64,000 bases of DNA from CAVWUA01 sp963758025 (GTDB taxonomy: Bacteria > Planctomycetota > Planctomycetia > Isosphaerales > Isosphaeraceae), in NCBI GenBank assembly GCA_963758025.1, contig CAVWUA010000022.1:27060-91059 (forward strand), written 5' to 3'. Both the position numbers and the translations under genes were made by a program. The notes under the pieces were generated by a model, which saw only the letters and a program-made list of their open reading frames with translations, had not been told where the DNA came from and did no database searches. Shown in pieces: positions 19,722 to 29,858 of the stretch (positions within the stretch are counted from its first letter, which is position 1; the number at the start of each line of letters is the position of its first letter).

Positions 19722-20498
19722 ATGAGGGTCTGGCCCCTGCTGCCGGGCGTGCTGATCCCGGCGCTCGTCGCGGCGGTCGCGCTCGGACTGTCGCGACGAC
19801 GCGGGTTCGCGTCGGGCGTCGGCTATCTCGCCGGCCATCTCCTGATCCGGGGCTGGCCCCCGTTCCCGCCGCTGGAGACGACCGACTGGCCCCTCAGCCT
19901 GGCGCTTGCCGCGATGGTCGTCTCCTGGCGCGAACCGATCCGGCGCCCGATCCGCGCGATCCTCCACCTGATCTTCACCGGGGCGGTGTTGTTCCTGACG
20001 CTCCGCCCCCTGATCGGACACACCTGGACCTTCCGGCAATCCGTCGCGTGGCTGGGCGGGCTGAGCCTGGCGTTGCTCGTTCTCTGGGAGGCCCTCGACA
20101 CGCTGGCGGATTCTCCCGCCAGCGCGGCCTTGCCCCCGACGCTCGCGCTGATCGGCACGGCTCTGGGCCTGTCCATCGCCCTTTCCGGGAGCCTCGTTCT
20201 GGGCCGGCTCACCCTGGCCCTGGGAGCGAGCCTCGCGGCCGTCGCCGTGGGGGGACGTTGGCTCGACCGCAAAAGGGTTCACGGCGGCCTGACCGTCGCG
20301 TTCGTGCTTCTGGTCAGCCTGGGCCTCAACGGCTTTTTCTACGCCGAGTTACCCATCACGACCGCCCTCCTCTTCTCGGTCGCGCCTCTGACCTGCGCGG
20401 TCGGTCGGCTGGAGCGTTTGCAGCGCCATGCGGCGCTCGCGGGCCTGCTCGCGGCGAGCGTCCCAGTGTGCGCGGCGGTCGCCCTGGCGATTTTGTAG
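19722..20498 (+). CDS. Polytopic membrane protein, unknown function
   Basis: 258 residues with about seven or eight hydrophobic helices (for example LPGVLIPALVAAVALGL, LSLALAAMVVSW, LIFTGAVLFLTL, LSLALLVLWEAL, TLALIGTALGLSIAL). No transporter or enzyme signature recognised. It starts seven bases after the yceI stop, which suggests an operon. Confidence 0.7.
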   Translation: MRVWPLLPGVLIPALVAAVALGLSRRRGFASGVGYLAGHLLIRGWPPFPPLETTDWPLSLALAAMVVSWREPIRRPIRAILHLIFTGAVLFLTLRPLIGHTWTFRQSVAWLGGLSLALLVLWEALDTLADSPASAALPPTLALIGTALGLSIALSGSLVLGRLTLALGASLAAVAVGGRWLDRKRVHGGLTVAFVLLVSLGLNGFFYAELPITTALLFSVAPLTCAVGRLERLQRHAALAGLLAASVPVCAAVALAIL

Positions 20499-20549
20499 TA
20501 CGAGTCTTTATATTTGAATTCCGAATGGCTCATGGGAGGAGTTACGCAA

Positions 20550-20568
20550 TTCGCCCCGAAGGGGCGAA
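20550..20568. terminator. Hairpin between convergent genes
   Basis: A perfect 8-bp stem TTCGCCCC/GGGGCGAA with a GAA loop between two convergent genes (stops at 20498 and 20610). No T tract follows on either strand, so the assignment as terminator rests on position. Confidence 0.45.
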
Positions 20569-20609
20569 AAGGAACCTGTGCAAAAATCTAAATTCAATAA
20601 TTATATAAT

Positions 20610-21332
20610 TTATTTATCGGAGAGGTGGATACACCGTGCCCACGGCACTGCCGCTTCGACCACCACGCGGGCCAGGTTGAACCAGCGGGCGCAGCGGTCG
20701 AGGATCGCGGAGTCGGCCGTGGCGATGATCTCGGAGGACGCGGCCAGGAGCGGGTCGGGGTTGGTCGCCAGCTCGATGCGCCAGTCCCAGCCTCGCGCGC
20801 TGGCGATCTCGCCGAGGATGCCCCGCAGCCGCCCGCTGTTGGAGACCGGACTGTCGAGATACCAGAGGCACGGGCCAACCTGGAGCCGTTCCAGGACCTC
20901 ACCCACGAGCGCAATCGCCGGGCGGGTCTCCTCGACCTTGCGGTACGTGCCGTGAACGCCCGCCAGGTCCCGGGCGCACTCGTCGCGGCCGATCAGGACG
21001 ACGGCCCCGCCCAGGGCAGCCTCGATCGTCGTCAGCACGTTGAAGCCGTCGAGCCAGAGCGGCTGGCCTTGAAGTTGCTCCGCTTCGACGCGATGGGCGT
21101 GCCGACGTGCCCGGGCCTCGTCGGCGCAGGAGGACCGCCGCACGGCCATGCGCTGGCGCTCGTTCAGCGCGTAGCGGTCGCCGACGAGCTTGAGGGACGA
21201 CGGATCGGCGTAGGACCGGCTCAGGAGCCACGAGAGATCGCCGACGGCCTGGCGGAGCGTCCCCCATTGCGATGGGTCGAACAGGTGGCCGTCGCGCGGA
21301 TCGGGGCCGCGATGGGTCCGCTTATCGGTCAA
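20610..21332 (-). CDS. DUF434 domain protein
   Basis: 240 residues. An N-terminal helical domain (LRQAVGDLSWLLSRSYADPSSLKLVGDRY) is followed by the conserved core of the DUF434 family: LWLDGFNVLTTIEAAL, VLIGRDECARDLAGVHGTYR, and a C-terminal PIN/NYN-like fold (LWYLDSPVSNSGRL, IIATADSAIL). The Asp residues in DGFN, YLDSP and TADSA could form a metal site, suggesting a nuclease-like activity, but this is inference. Start MTDKRTHRG has GGAGG nearby. Confidence 0.75.
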   Translation of the reverse strand: MTDKRTHRGPDPRDGHLFDPSQWGTLRQAVGDLSWLLSRSYADPSSLKLVGDRYALNERQRMAVRRSSCADEARARRHAHRVEAEQLQGQPLWLDGFNVLTTIEAALGGAVVLIGRDECARDLAGVHGTYRKVEETRPAIALVGEVLERLQVGPCLWYLDSPVSNSGRLRGILGEIASARGWDWRIELATNPDPLLAASSEIIATADSAILDRCARWFNLARVVVEAAVPWARCIHLSDK

Positions 21333-21483
21333 TGAGGGGCCTCCGGTGGGTCATTTGCGCGTTGCTCGAGGATCTATTGTAAGGCACAAGCCCTCGCGGC
21401 GAACCGCTCATCCGACTACGATGGACGTATCCTCTCAGGCAGAGACGAGGCGGGATGAGATTTATCATGAAAGGGCGTCGGTC

Positions 21484-22035
21484 ATGAGCGGAGGTCGCGC
21501 GGGAGGTGGCAACCGAGGAAAGCGCCGACCCTTCGGACGGGGGCGAGGAGGGCGGCCTGCCCCTTCGGGTCGCCAGCCTGATGTTCCCCGACGGGCCGGG
21601 GGGCTGAACCTGCGGCGGATCGGCGGCGACGACTTCGAGCTGATCCACCCGCGCTGCGTCGAGGAGATGCGGCCCGACTACGAGGAAGGGCTGGAAATGT
21701 GGCGCACCGGTGAACCCGAGGAAGCGCGCGACGCCCTGCGCTACGCCCTGCAAGGCTGCGGCGACAACCTGTGGGTTCACGTCGCCCTGGGCCGCCTCGC
21801 GCTGGAGTACGACAAGGACCCGAACCTGGCACGCGGCCACTTCGGCTACGCCTTCGAGCTGGCGATGAAGGCTATCCCGCCTGACTTCCGCGGCCGCCTG
21901 CCCCGGCAACGCCCGGCCAACCTCCCTTTGTACGACGCCCTCGATGGCCTGATCACCTGCCACGAAGCCCTCGGCCAGACCCGGGAGGTCGCCGACCTGC
22001 GACGACTCGGCGCCTCCTGGACGGGGCAGACGTGA
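21484..22035 (+). CDS. TPR-like hypothetical protein with basic Gly/Arg N-terminus
   Basis: The start at 21484 (MSGGRAGGG) is preferred to the ATG at 21346, whose extra 46 residues look non-coding and overlap the upstream gene's promoter. About 40 residues are Arg/Gly-rich, like an RNA-binding RGG tail, then a TPR-type helical part: EEGLEMWRTGEPEEARDALRY, LWVHVALGRLALEYD, ARGHFGYAFELAMK. Function unknown. Confidence 0.65.
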   Translation: MSGGRAGGGNRGKRRPFGRGRGGRPAPSGRQPDVPRRAGGLNLRRIGGDDFELIHPRCVEEMRPDYEEGLEMWRTGEPEEARDALRYALQGCGDNLWVHVALGRLALEYDKDPNLARGHFGYAFELAMKAIPPDFRGRLPRQRPANLPLYDALDGLITCHEALGQTREVADLRRLGASWTGQT

Positions 22036-22077
22036 TCCGACCATCGAGCCGAGTGTCAGACAAACGTAAGATGACCG

Positions 22078-23079
22078 GTGGAGGCGGACTGTGTGTGCAC
22101 GGGCGCTCCGTCCATCGAGGCCCTCTTCATGGTCGCTCTTGAGTTCGGCGCGGCGTTCGGAGTCGCGGCCGCCGGCACGTTCGGGTTTTACCCGGCCTTG
22201 CGGTTAGAACGGAGGAAACGGCTAGCCGCGTTGTGTGGACTGAACGCACTGATCTTGCTATCGCCGTTGCTGGTCGCGCCGGAGCATCGGGCCGTCCGCT
22301 GTCTCTCGGCGATCGTCGCCGTGGTGGCCTTCGTCAAGCTGTACGACCTGCATCGCCATGTGGAATGCCACAAACCGCCCCCGTTCAGGACGTACGTGGC
22401 CTTCCTGATCAACGCGTTCTCACACGTTCTGCGCAGGCTCGATATCGAGCCTCGACCCTCGTTCCGCACCGATTGTCGCCGGCTGGTCGTCGGCCTGCTC
22501 GCCTCCGTGGCGGGGCTGAGGGTGTTGGTGGCCACGTTCCAGATCGATTGGACCATCCATCCGTTCCTGCTGGAGCACGTCGCCAAGGTGATCGCCCTTT
22601 ACCTGGCGATGGTCCCGCTCGGCGTGTTCGGGTCGTCGGCGTGGCGGCTCCTGGGGGGTCGTGGGCTGGAGATCATGGAGAATCCGTTCGCCTCGCGGAC
22701 TCCGGCCGACTTCTGGCGGCGTTACAACCGGCCCGTGACCCAATTTCTCTTCGAGGACGTGTTCAAACCCTCCGGCGGCATCCGGGCGCCGGTGCGAGGA
22801 ACCCTGCTCGTGTTCGTCCTGTCTGGGATCATTCATGAATACGTTTTCGACATGGGAGCCAGTCGCGTCCAGGGCTACCAGATGGCCTTCTTCCTGATCC
22901 AGGGGTGCGGCGTGGCGGCCAGCCTGTCCGTCCGGCCGCGCGGGTGGCGGGTCGTTCCCTGGATGATCGGGACGTACGCCTTCATGCTGACGACCTCGGT
23001 CCTGTTCTTCGCCAGCGTCGCGGAGGTCCTGCCGTTCTATCAGTCGGGTGGACTCGTCGCGCGGGTCCGCTCCTGGTAG
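22078..23079 (+). CDS. MBOAT / wax-synthase-like acyltransferase
   Basis: 333 residues and about eight membrane helices. Family marks: FWRRYNRPVTQFLFEDVF and, in a later helix, LSGIIHEYVF, whose His is the catalytic His of membrane-bound O-acyltransferases; the layout is that of the shorter wax-synthase-type branch. It would transfer an acyl group to a hydroxyl in the membrane. The substrate cannot be told from sequence. It precedes the prephenate dehydrogenase gene closely. Confidence 0.8.
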   Translation: MEADCVCTGAPSIEALFMVALEFGAAFGVAAAGTFGFYPALRLERRKRLAALCGLNALILLSPLLVAPEHRAVRCLSAIVAVVAFVKLYDLHRHVECHKPPPFRTYVAFLINAFSHVLRRLDIEPRPSFRTDCRRLVVGLLASVAGLRVLVATFQIDWTIHPFLLEHVAKVIALYLAMVPLGVFGSSAWRLLGGRGLEIMENPFASRTPADFWRRYNRPVTQFLFEDVFKPSGGIRAPVRGTLLVFVLSGIIHEYVFDMGASRVQGYQMAFFLIQGCGVAASLSVRPRGWRVVPWMIGTYAFMLTTSVLFFASVAEVLPFYQSGGLVARVRSW

Positions 23080-23130
23080 AATTTCTGTTTTGGGATGATT
23101 TGTACGAACGTTTGCCAAGAGGTGAGGGCC

Positions 23131-24006
23131 TTGGAGCGTCTGGGGACCGTGGCCATTGTCGGAGTCGGCCTGATCGGAGGCTCGGTCGGGCAGGCGCTCC
23201 GTGAGCGTAATCAGGCCGAGCGCGTCATCGGCATCGGGCGCGATTCCGCCCGGCTGGCCGAGGCGCGACGGCTCGGCGCGATCGACGAAGGGACAACCGA
23301 CCCGGCACGCGGCATGGCCGAGGCCGAGGTCGCCGTCATCTGCACGCCCGTCACCCGGATCGTCGAGGATGTCCGGGCGGCCGTCGCGGCCGGTCCCGAG
23401 GAGCTGCTCGTCACCGACGCCGGCAGTACCAAGCGGGCCATCGTCGCGGCCGTCGAAGGCGACCGCCGATCCCGCCAGGCCTTCGTTGGCGCGCATCCGA
23501 TCGCGGGCTCCGAGCGCAAGGGGTGTGCCCACGCCCGCGGCAACCTGTTCGACGGCCGAGCCTGCGTGCTCACGCCGACCGATCGCACGCCCCCCGATCG
23601 CCTGGAACGGGCGCGGGCGTTCTGGCGGTCGATCGGCTGCCAGCTCATCGAGCTTTCCCCGGAGGCGCACGACGACGCGCTCGCCCTGACGAGCCACCTG
23701 CCGCACGTCGTCGCCGCGGCCCTCGCCGGCGCGGTGCCCGTCGAGGCCCTCCCCCTGGCCGCCGGCGCCTACCGCGACGGCACCCGCGTCGCCGGCTCCG
23801 ACGCCGCCCTCTGGGCCGGCATCTTCCTCGCGAACCGTGCTCCGCTGCTGAACGCCCTCGACACATTCGAGAGCCAGTTGAGCCAATTGAAACGGGCCTT
23901 GATCGAACAGGATGAGACCGCGATCCAGGATTGGTGGAACGCGGCACGGGCGCGACGGCGTCACTATGTCGAACCGAGCGTAATGAATTCGGATGAGGAA
24001 ACCTGA
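23131..24006 (+). CDS. tyrA: Prephenate dehydrogenase
   Basis: I favour the TTG at 23131, which follows GAGGTGAGG, over the ATG at 23095 in the same frame. The NAD(P) fold starts VAIVGVGLIGGSVGQAL (GxGxxG), followed by IGIGRDSARLAEARRLGAID, VICTPV, the family motif DAGSTK, and GAHPIAGSERKG, then the helical dimerisation domain (LTSHLPHVVAAALA). It oxidises prephenate to 4-hydroxyphenylpyruvate in tyrosine synthesis. Length about 290 residues fits a monofunctional enzyme without ACT domain. Confidence 0.9.
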   Translation: MERLGTVAIVGVGLIGGSVGQALRERNQAERVIGIGRDSARLAEARRLGAIDEGTTDPARGMAEAEVAVICTPVTRIVEDVRAAVAAGPEELLVTDAGSTKRAIVAAVEGDRRSRQAFVGAHPIAGSERKGCAHARGNLFDGRACVLTPTDRTPPDRLERARAFWRSIGCQLIELSPEAHDDALALTSHLPHVVAAALAGAVPVEALPLAAGAYRDGTRVAGSDAALWAGIFLANRAPLLNALDTFESQLSQLKRALIEQDETAIQDWWNAARARRRHYVEPSVMNSDEET

Positions 24007-24040
24007 GATTACATTTTTATAGGATAGAACACAAACTTTT

Positions 24041-24069
24041 CTCGTTCCCACGAAGAGCGTGGAAACGAG
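24041..24069. repeat. Imperfect palindromic element
   Basis: A 12-bp inverted repeat (24041-24052 with 24058-24069, one mismatch) around the loop AAGAG. A degenerate relative with the same CCACG/CGTGG core is at about 28098-28126. The two copies lie just before purSL and just before purQ. Confidence 0.55.
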
Positions 24070-24117
24070 GGCCCTTCATAAACTTTTTATAAATATCTCA
24101 TTGGACAAACAGTAAAA

Positions 24118-26983
24118 ATGCTCTGGCATCTCTTGATCCATCCAGCCGAGGGACAGATTGACACCGAGGGGCAGCGGATCGCGGCCGAGGCGGCGGAACT
24201 GGGCTTGCCCGGCCCCTGGCGCGTCTCGGCGGGCCGGGGCTTTCTCATCGAGGGAGGCGCTCGACCAGGACGACCTGCGACGCGCGGCCGAGGCCGTGCT
24301 GGTCGATCCGGTCGTCGAGACGTTCACCGTCCGCCCTTGCGGCGAGGCCGGGACCGACGACGGCCGCACGGTCGTTCACGTCCTGCGCAAGCCCGGGGTG
24401 ACCGACCCCGAGGCCGAGAGCGCGCTGGCGATCCTCCGCGACCTGGGCTATGCCGCCGACGGCGTGCGCACTGTCCGCTCGTACCAACTGGAAGGCCCCG
24501 AGACCGCCCTGCCCCGCCTCATCAATCGGGTCCTGGCCAACGAGGCCGTCGAGCAGGCCGTGACCGGCCGCCTGACGATCGACCATCTCGGCCAGGGGCA
24601 TCCCTACCAATTCCAGCGCATCGACGTGCCGATGCGTGACATGGACGATCAGGCACTCCTGCTCCTGAGCAAGACCGGCCAGCTTGCCCTGAGCCTCGAC
24701 GAGATGCGGACCATCCAGACCTACTTCCGCGAACAGCAGCGCGACCCGACCGACTGCGAACTGGAGACGATCGCCCAGACGTGGAGCGAACACTGCTCGC
24801 ACAAGACCCTGCGCGGGAAGGTCGAGTTCGAGGGAGAGGTCATCGACAACCTGCTCAAGCAAACGATCTTCAAGGCCACGCAGGACCTGAAACTCGACTG
24901 GCTCGTCAGCATCTTCGAGGACAACGCCGGCGTTGTTCGTTTCGATGACCAGTACGACGTCTGCTTCAAGGTGGAAACGCATAATCACCCGTCGGCCATC
25001 GACCCCTACGGCGGCGCGAACACGGGCCTTGGCGGGGTGATCCGCGACCCGCTCGGCACGGGGCTGGGAGCGAAGCCGATCTGCAACACCGACGTCTTCT
25101 GCGTCGCCCCGCCCGACACGCCGATCGAGGACCTGCCGCAAGGCGTCCTGCACCCGAGACGCGTCCTGACCGGGGTTGTCGCGGGGGTTCGCGACTACGG
25201 CAACCGCATGGGGATTCCCACGGTCAACGGCGCCCTCGTGACCGATCCGCGCTACCTGGCCAACCCCCTGGTCTTCTGCGGCACCGTCGGCGTCATCCCG
25301 CGCGGAATGTCGGAAAAACAGGTCGCCCCCGGCGACCGGATCATCGCCATCGGCGGTCGCACCGGCCGCGATGGCATCCACGGCGCGACGTTCAGTTCGA
25401 TCGAACTGACGGGAGAGAGCGAGAACGTCTCCGGCGGCGCCGTGCAGATCGGCAACGCGATCACCGAGAAAATGGTGCTCGACGTCGTCCTGCAAGCTCG
25501 CGACCGCGGCCTCTTCCGCTCGATCACCGACTGCGGCGCCGGCGGGTTCAGCTCGGCCGTCGGCGAGATGGGGGCGGAACTCGGCGCCGAGGTCGATCTG
25601 GAAAACGCCCCTTTAAAATATGAAGGGCTGTCCTACACCGAGATCTGGATCTCCGAGGCCCAGGAGCGCATGGTCCTGGCCGTCCCGCCGGAGAAGTGGC
25701 CGGAATTGCGGGAACTCTGCCAGCGCGAGGCCGTCGAGGCGACCGATCTCGGCCAGTTCGTCGATACCGGCCGGCTGACCCTGCGCTACGAGGGGAACGT
25801 CGTCGGCGACCTGTCGATGGACTTCCTCCACGAAGGCCGCCCGAAGGTCGTCCGCCAGGCGCGGTTCACCCCCCTGGGCGAGCAGCCGATCGCCTGGCCC
25901 GACCGGAGCGACTACAACGAAGACCTCCGTCGCCTGCTCCACGACTGGGACGTAGCCAGCAAGGAATGGATCATCCGTCAATATGATCACGAGGTTCAGG
26001 GACGTACCGTGCTCAAGCCGCTTGTCGGCGCGCACGACGACGGCCCGGGGGACGCGGCGGTCGTCCAGCCGGTGCGGGGATCGGCGCGCGGGCTGGCCGT
26101 CGCCTGCGGGATCAACCCGCGTTACGGCGAGCTCGATCCCTACGCGATGGCCGGGTGCGTGATCGACGAGGCCGTGCGCAACTGCGTGGCCGTCGGCGCC
26201 GATCCCGACCGCATCGCCATCCTCGATAACTTCTGCTGGGGCAACCCCGAACGGCCCGAGACGCTCGGCTCCCTGGTCCTCGCCGCGCAAGGGTGCCACG
26301 ACCTGGCCATCTCGTACGGCACGCCGTTCATCTCGGGCAAGGACAGCCTCTATAACGAGTACACACATGAAGGGCGGAGCCTCGCCATTCCGCCAACCCT
26401 GCTCATCAGCGCCATCGGCCAGGTTCCCGACATTCGCCGTTGCGTGACGATGGACCTGAAGGAGCCGGGAAATCTCCTGCTGATCGTCGGGCAGACCCGC
26501 CTGGAGCTGGGCGGCTCGCTCTGGCTCCAGACGCTCGGCCAGCGCGGGGGACGTGTGCCGAAGGTCGATCCCGACCTGGGCCGCAACCTGTTCCGCGCCT
26601 TGCACCAGGCGATCGGTCAAGGCCTGATCCGAAGTTGCCACGACCTGAGCGAAGGCGGGCTGGCCGTCACCCTCGCCGAGATGGCCCTGGCCGGCGGCCT
26701 GGGCGCGGAGGTCTCGCTCCGCGACGTTCCGGCCGACGACGACGCGGCCCGCGACGCCGCCCTACTCTTTTCGGAAAGCCCGACGCGCTTCCTCCTGGAA
26801 GTGCGCCCGGAGCATGCCAACGCGGTCGTCGAACGTTTCGGCGGCCTGCCGCTCGGACGGCTCGGCACGGTGACCGGCCCCGACAGCCCGCGTCTGGTCG
26901 TGCATGGACTTGAGGGCGAGCCGATGATTGACGCCGCGATTCCCGAATTGAAACGCACCTGGCAACGGCCGCTTCACGCGTAG
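24118..26983 (+). CDS. purL: Phosphoribosylformylglycinamidine synthase, PurS-PurL fusion (one frameshift)
   Basis: About 955 residues. The N-terminal 80 residues match PurS (MLWHLLIHPAEGQIDTEGQR ... VVETFTVRP), interrupted by a one-base deletion near 24255. PurL follows: TWSEHCSHKTLRG, VCFKVETHNHPSAIDP, YGGANTGLGGVIRDPLG, TDCGAGGFSSAVGEMG, and a second AIRS-like half with SGKDSLYNEY and SCHDLSEGGLAV. The enzyme makes FGAM from FGAR, ATP and glutamine-derived ammonia; the glutaminase subunit PurQ is encoded at 28185. Fusion of PurS to PurL would fix the 1:1 stoichiometry of the complex. No upstream ribosome site is obvious, and the start could be earlier. Confidence 0.93.
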
Positions 26984-27132
26984 GGGCGATTTCCCGACGC
27001 AAATTGGCCTCTCGCTGACTTCTGTCGGAACAGAAATTGGCGCGGAAACGTTCTTGTCGAAGTGTTCTGTTGACTCTCATATCTCTGGTGATGTCATGCA
27101 CGGCGCGTCCGTGGTGAAAAAGGATTTTTGAC

Positions 27133-27966
27133 ATGTTGCGATTTGTGACTTTTGTGGATGGATCGAATCTTGACGGCGTTTTGAAACACCTGAACCTGCG
27201 CGTGGACGATTACGGATCGTTCTACCGGCACGTCTTCGAACAGAGCGTTCATTACTGGGGCCGCACCTTCGCCGAAGGCTCCCCCTGGCCGGCGGCGCAG
27301 CATTCCCGCATCTACTGGTATGTCGTTGGCAAGATGGATGAATGGGACTTGACGGATTCGAAGGCGGAAGGGCGTCTCCGCACTCGATTTGAAATGAACA
27401 CGCGCCTCCGCGATAGCTATGTCGAGGACCTGATTCGCCGCGTTCCTGACACCCCACCCGACCGACGCCTGGAAGAGGCGTGGAACCTCTGCTTCAGCGA
27501 GACCCGCGACTGGTACGAAGGCAAGCGCCGGGCGCTCGAACGGAAGAAACGGTTTTACCACGGCGTGCAGGCCGCCACCGACTTCGTCGAGATCCGCCAG
27601 GAAGGCCACTGGAAAGTCGATCTGCTGAACCATAACGTCAACGAGAAGGGCCTCGACACGAGCCTGGCCGTGGACATGGTCGCCCTGCAAGACACCTACG
27701 ACGTGGCCCTCCTGATCTCGGGCGACGCCGATGGCATCCCGGGAATCAACTACGTCAAGAGCCGGTCCAAGCACGTCGGCGTCGTCGAGTTCCGCCGCGG
27801 CGCACCGGCGGATTTTCCGAGCAAGGGGACCTCCTCCCGCCTGAAAATCGCCGCCGATTTCGTCGTGCAGATCTACGAGGCCGACCTCCTTCGACGTGAT
27901 CTCGCCTATCGGTCCGAGATGGACCCCGGAGGAATGTCCGGTTATTCCGGCGACAATAATTACTAA
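27133..27966 (+). CDS. NYN-domain (LabA-like) putative RNase
   Basis: 277 residues. The NYN/PIN-like fold is marked by an N-terminal VTFVDGSNLDGVL (Asp of DGSN), and DLLNHNVNEKGLDTSLAVDMVAL then DVALLISGDADGIPGI; these Asp residues fit the metal-binding cluster of NYN nucleases. Its middle is rich in Trp/Tyr. It stands between purSL and purQ on the same strand but with gaps of about 150 and 220 bases, so it may be independent. Role inferred as RNA cleavage or processing. Confidence 0.8.
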   Translation: MLRFVTFVDGSNLDGVLKHLNLRVDDYGSFYRHVFEQSVHYWGRTFAEGSPWPAAQHSRIYWYVVGKMDEWDLTDSKAEGRLRTRFEMNTRLRDSYVEDLIRRVPDTPPDRRLEEAWNLCFSETRDWYEGKRRALERKKRFYHGVQAATDFVEIRQEGHWKVDLLNHNVNEKGLDTSLAVDMVALQDTYDVALLISGDADGIPGINYVKSRSKHVGVVEFRRGAPADFPSKGTSSRLKIAADFVVQIYEADLLRRDLAYRSEMDPGGMSGYSGDNNY

Positions 27967-27988
27967 CTGCTGCATAGCAAAAGGCACA

Positions 27989-28027
27989 TTCCAGATTCCA
28001 GATTCCAGATTCCAGATTCCAGATTCC
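27989..28027. repeat. Short tandem repeat, 7-bp unit
   Basis: Five consecutive copies of AGATTCC preceded by a partial TTCC, just after the NYN gene stop. The same words recur as an inverted repeat at 33260-33304. Probably polymorphic by slippage. Confidence 0.9.
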
Positions 28028-28184
28028 TTGCCTCCTCGAAGATCGGGAATCTGTCCTGCGCCTTTTCTGATATTCATAATAATATTAATTTTTCCTTTCG
28101 TATCCACGTAGAGCGAGCGTGGGAAGCAACTTAAAACAAGTCATCTTTGAATTGAATGACTCGAACACCTACCGGGCGGACACG

Positions 28185-28952
28185 ATGCCGAAGCCACGAG
28201 CGATCATCTTGCGTGCCCCGGGCACGAACTGCGACGAGGAAACGGCGGCGGCCTGGGAACGGGCCGGCGCGGAGGTTGAGACCTGGCACGTCGGGCGAGT
28301 ACTGGATGAACCCGAGGCCCTCGACCGGTTCCAGCTCCTGACAATCCCCGGCGGGTTCTCTTACGGCGACGACCTGGGTGCGGGCCGGATTCTGGCCACC
28401 CGGCTCGGCGCGCTCGGCGACGCCCTCGCGCGATTCCGCGACCGAGGGGGCCTGGTGCTGGGAATCTGCAATGGTTTTCAGGTGCTGGTCAAGTCGGGCC
28501 TGTTGCCCGGCGAGGGGTGGACCTCGCCGGTGACGTTGACCCACAACGACTCGGGCCATTTCGAGTCGCGCTGGGTCCGCCTCATTCCGACGCCCGGCCA
28601 CTCGCCGTTCCTGGCTGATGCCGAGCCGATCGACCTGCCGGTCGCCCACGGCGAGGGGAAGTTTCTCACGGCCGAGCCCCGCGCGCTGGCTGATCTCGAA
28701 GCGGCCGGTCAGGTCGTCCTGCGTTATGCGGACGATCGGGACCAGCCGACACAGGACTATCCGGCCAACCCGAATGGTTCACCCGGCGCCGTGGCCGGAA
28801 TTTGTGATCCCTCGGGCCGGGTCTTTGGACTGATGCCCCACCCGGAACGGTTTATCGACCCCCTGCACCACCCGCGCTGGACCCGCCTCGGCCCGAAGGA
28901 CGAGGGGGACGGCCTGCGCCTCTTCCGCAACGCGGTCCGCTCGTTGGCGTGA
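28185..28952 (+). CDS. purQ: Phosphoribosylformylglycinamidine synthase glutaminase subunit PurQ
   Basis: The start at 28185 (MPKPRAIILRAPG) is preferred to 28119. 255 residues, class-I glutamine amidotransferase: RAPGTNCDEETAAAW, IPGGFSYGDDLGAG, the nucleophile Cys in GLVLGICNGFQVL, and the His/Glu pair in LMPHPERF. It supplies ammonia to the PurSL fusion encoded about 1.2 kb upstream. Slightly longer than typical small PurQ (~225), with extra residues before the catalytic His region. Confidence 0.93.
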   Translation: MPKPRAIILRAPGTNCDEETAAAWERAGAEVETWHVGRVLDEPEALDRFQLLTIPGGFSYGDDLGAGRILATRLGALGDALARFRDRGGLVLGICNGFQVLVKSGLLPGEGWTSPVTLTHNDSGHFESRWVRLIPTPGHSPFLADAEPIDLPVAHGEGKFLTAEPRALADLEAAGQVVLRYADDRDQPTQDYPANPNGSPGAVAGICDPSGRVFGLMPHPERFIDPLHHPRWTRLGPKDEGDGLRLFRNAVRSLA

Positions 28953-28991
28953 GTCGCGGGACGTGGTAGGCTGGACGCTGGAGGTGTCATC

Positions 28992-29764
28992 ATGCCAAGC
29001 CCCTTCCCCGGTATGGACCCATACCTGGAAGATCCGGCGTTCTGGCCGGATTTCCATCATACGTTTATCAACTATTGGCGAGAGGCGCTGATCGACCGTC
29101 TGCCAGACCACTACGAGGCCCGGATTGCGGAACGGGTGGTTCTGGAAACTCTTGATGAGGAAGAAATCCGCCGGGTCGAGCCGGACGTGGCGATTCTTCA
29201 GAGCGGCACCGGAACGCCTCGTCAAGAGAATCAGGGGGGTGTTGCCACACTTGAGCCGATCACGATCCCGTTACTGCACGCGGTCGAGACACGGCAGGGT
29301 TCATCGAGATCCGCCGACGGCCCGAACGCTCTCTCGTCACCGTGCTCGAATTGCTTTCGCCTTCGAACAAAACGGGCAAGGATCAGGGGGCCTATCTCTC
29401 CAAACGTGGTCATCTGCTCGAACAGGATGTCCATCTCGTCGAGTTGGACCTCTTGCGCAGCGGACGACGGTTTGAGCTGCGAATGCCCTTACCAACCGGC
29501 GATTATTACTGCTTTATCTCCCGATCCGACCGTCGGCCGTATTGCGACGTGTATGCCTGGTCGATTCGTGACCCGTTGCCCACATTGCCGATCCCATTGC
29601 GGACGCCCGATTCCGGTATCGGGATCGACTACGGCGCCGTCTTCGCCACGACATTCGAGCGCGGGCGGTATGCTCGTTCGTTGGATTATGGGAATGCGCC
29701 GGTCGGGCCGCTCCGGGAAGAGGACCGAAGCTGGGTGCGGGAGCAGGTCCCGGACGGCCGTTGA
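28992..29764 (+). CDS. DUF4058 protein (one frameshift)
   Basis: Starts MPSPFPGMDPYLEDPAFWPD, the signature N-terminus of DUF4058 proteins found in cyanobacteria and planctomycetes. A frameshift near 29290 joins it to the second part (FIEIRRRPERSLVTVLELLSP, SNKTGKDQGAYLSKRGHLL, LVELDLLRSG, DYYCFISRSDRRPYCDVYAW). Total about 257 residues. The middle motif resembles Uma2/PD-(D/E)xK-like ExxK nuclease folds, which is inference. GGAGG lies before the ATG. Confidence 0.8.
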
Positions 29765-29858
29765 TCTGATCTCTCTCGCATCAGAAAAACGCCACGACGC
29801 CGCGAAAAGGGCGGCGTCGTGGCGGGGCTGATCAAGCCAAGATCGGTGACGGGACGGA

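Noticed and set aside
22420..24051. 543-codon minus-strand frame opposite the MBOAT and tyrA genes
   Set aside because: Crosses two recognisable plus-strand genes and resembles nothing.
27989..28027. Tandem AGATTCC repeats as a CRISPR array
   Set aside because: The unit is 7 bases with no spacers and no cas genes nearby. No CRISPR array was seen anywhere in the window.
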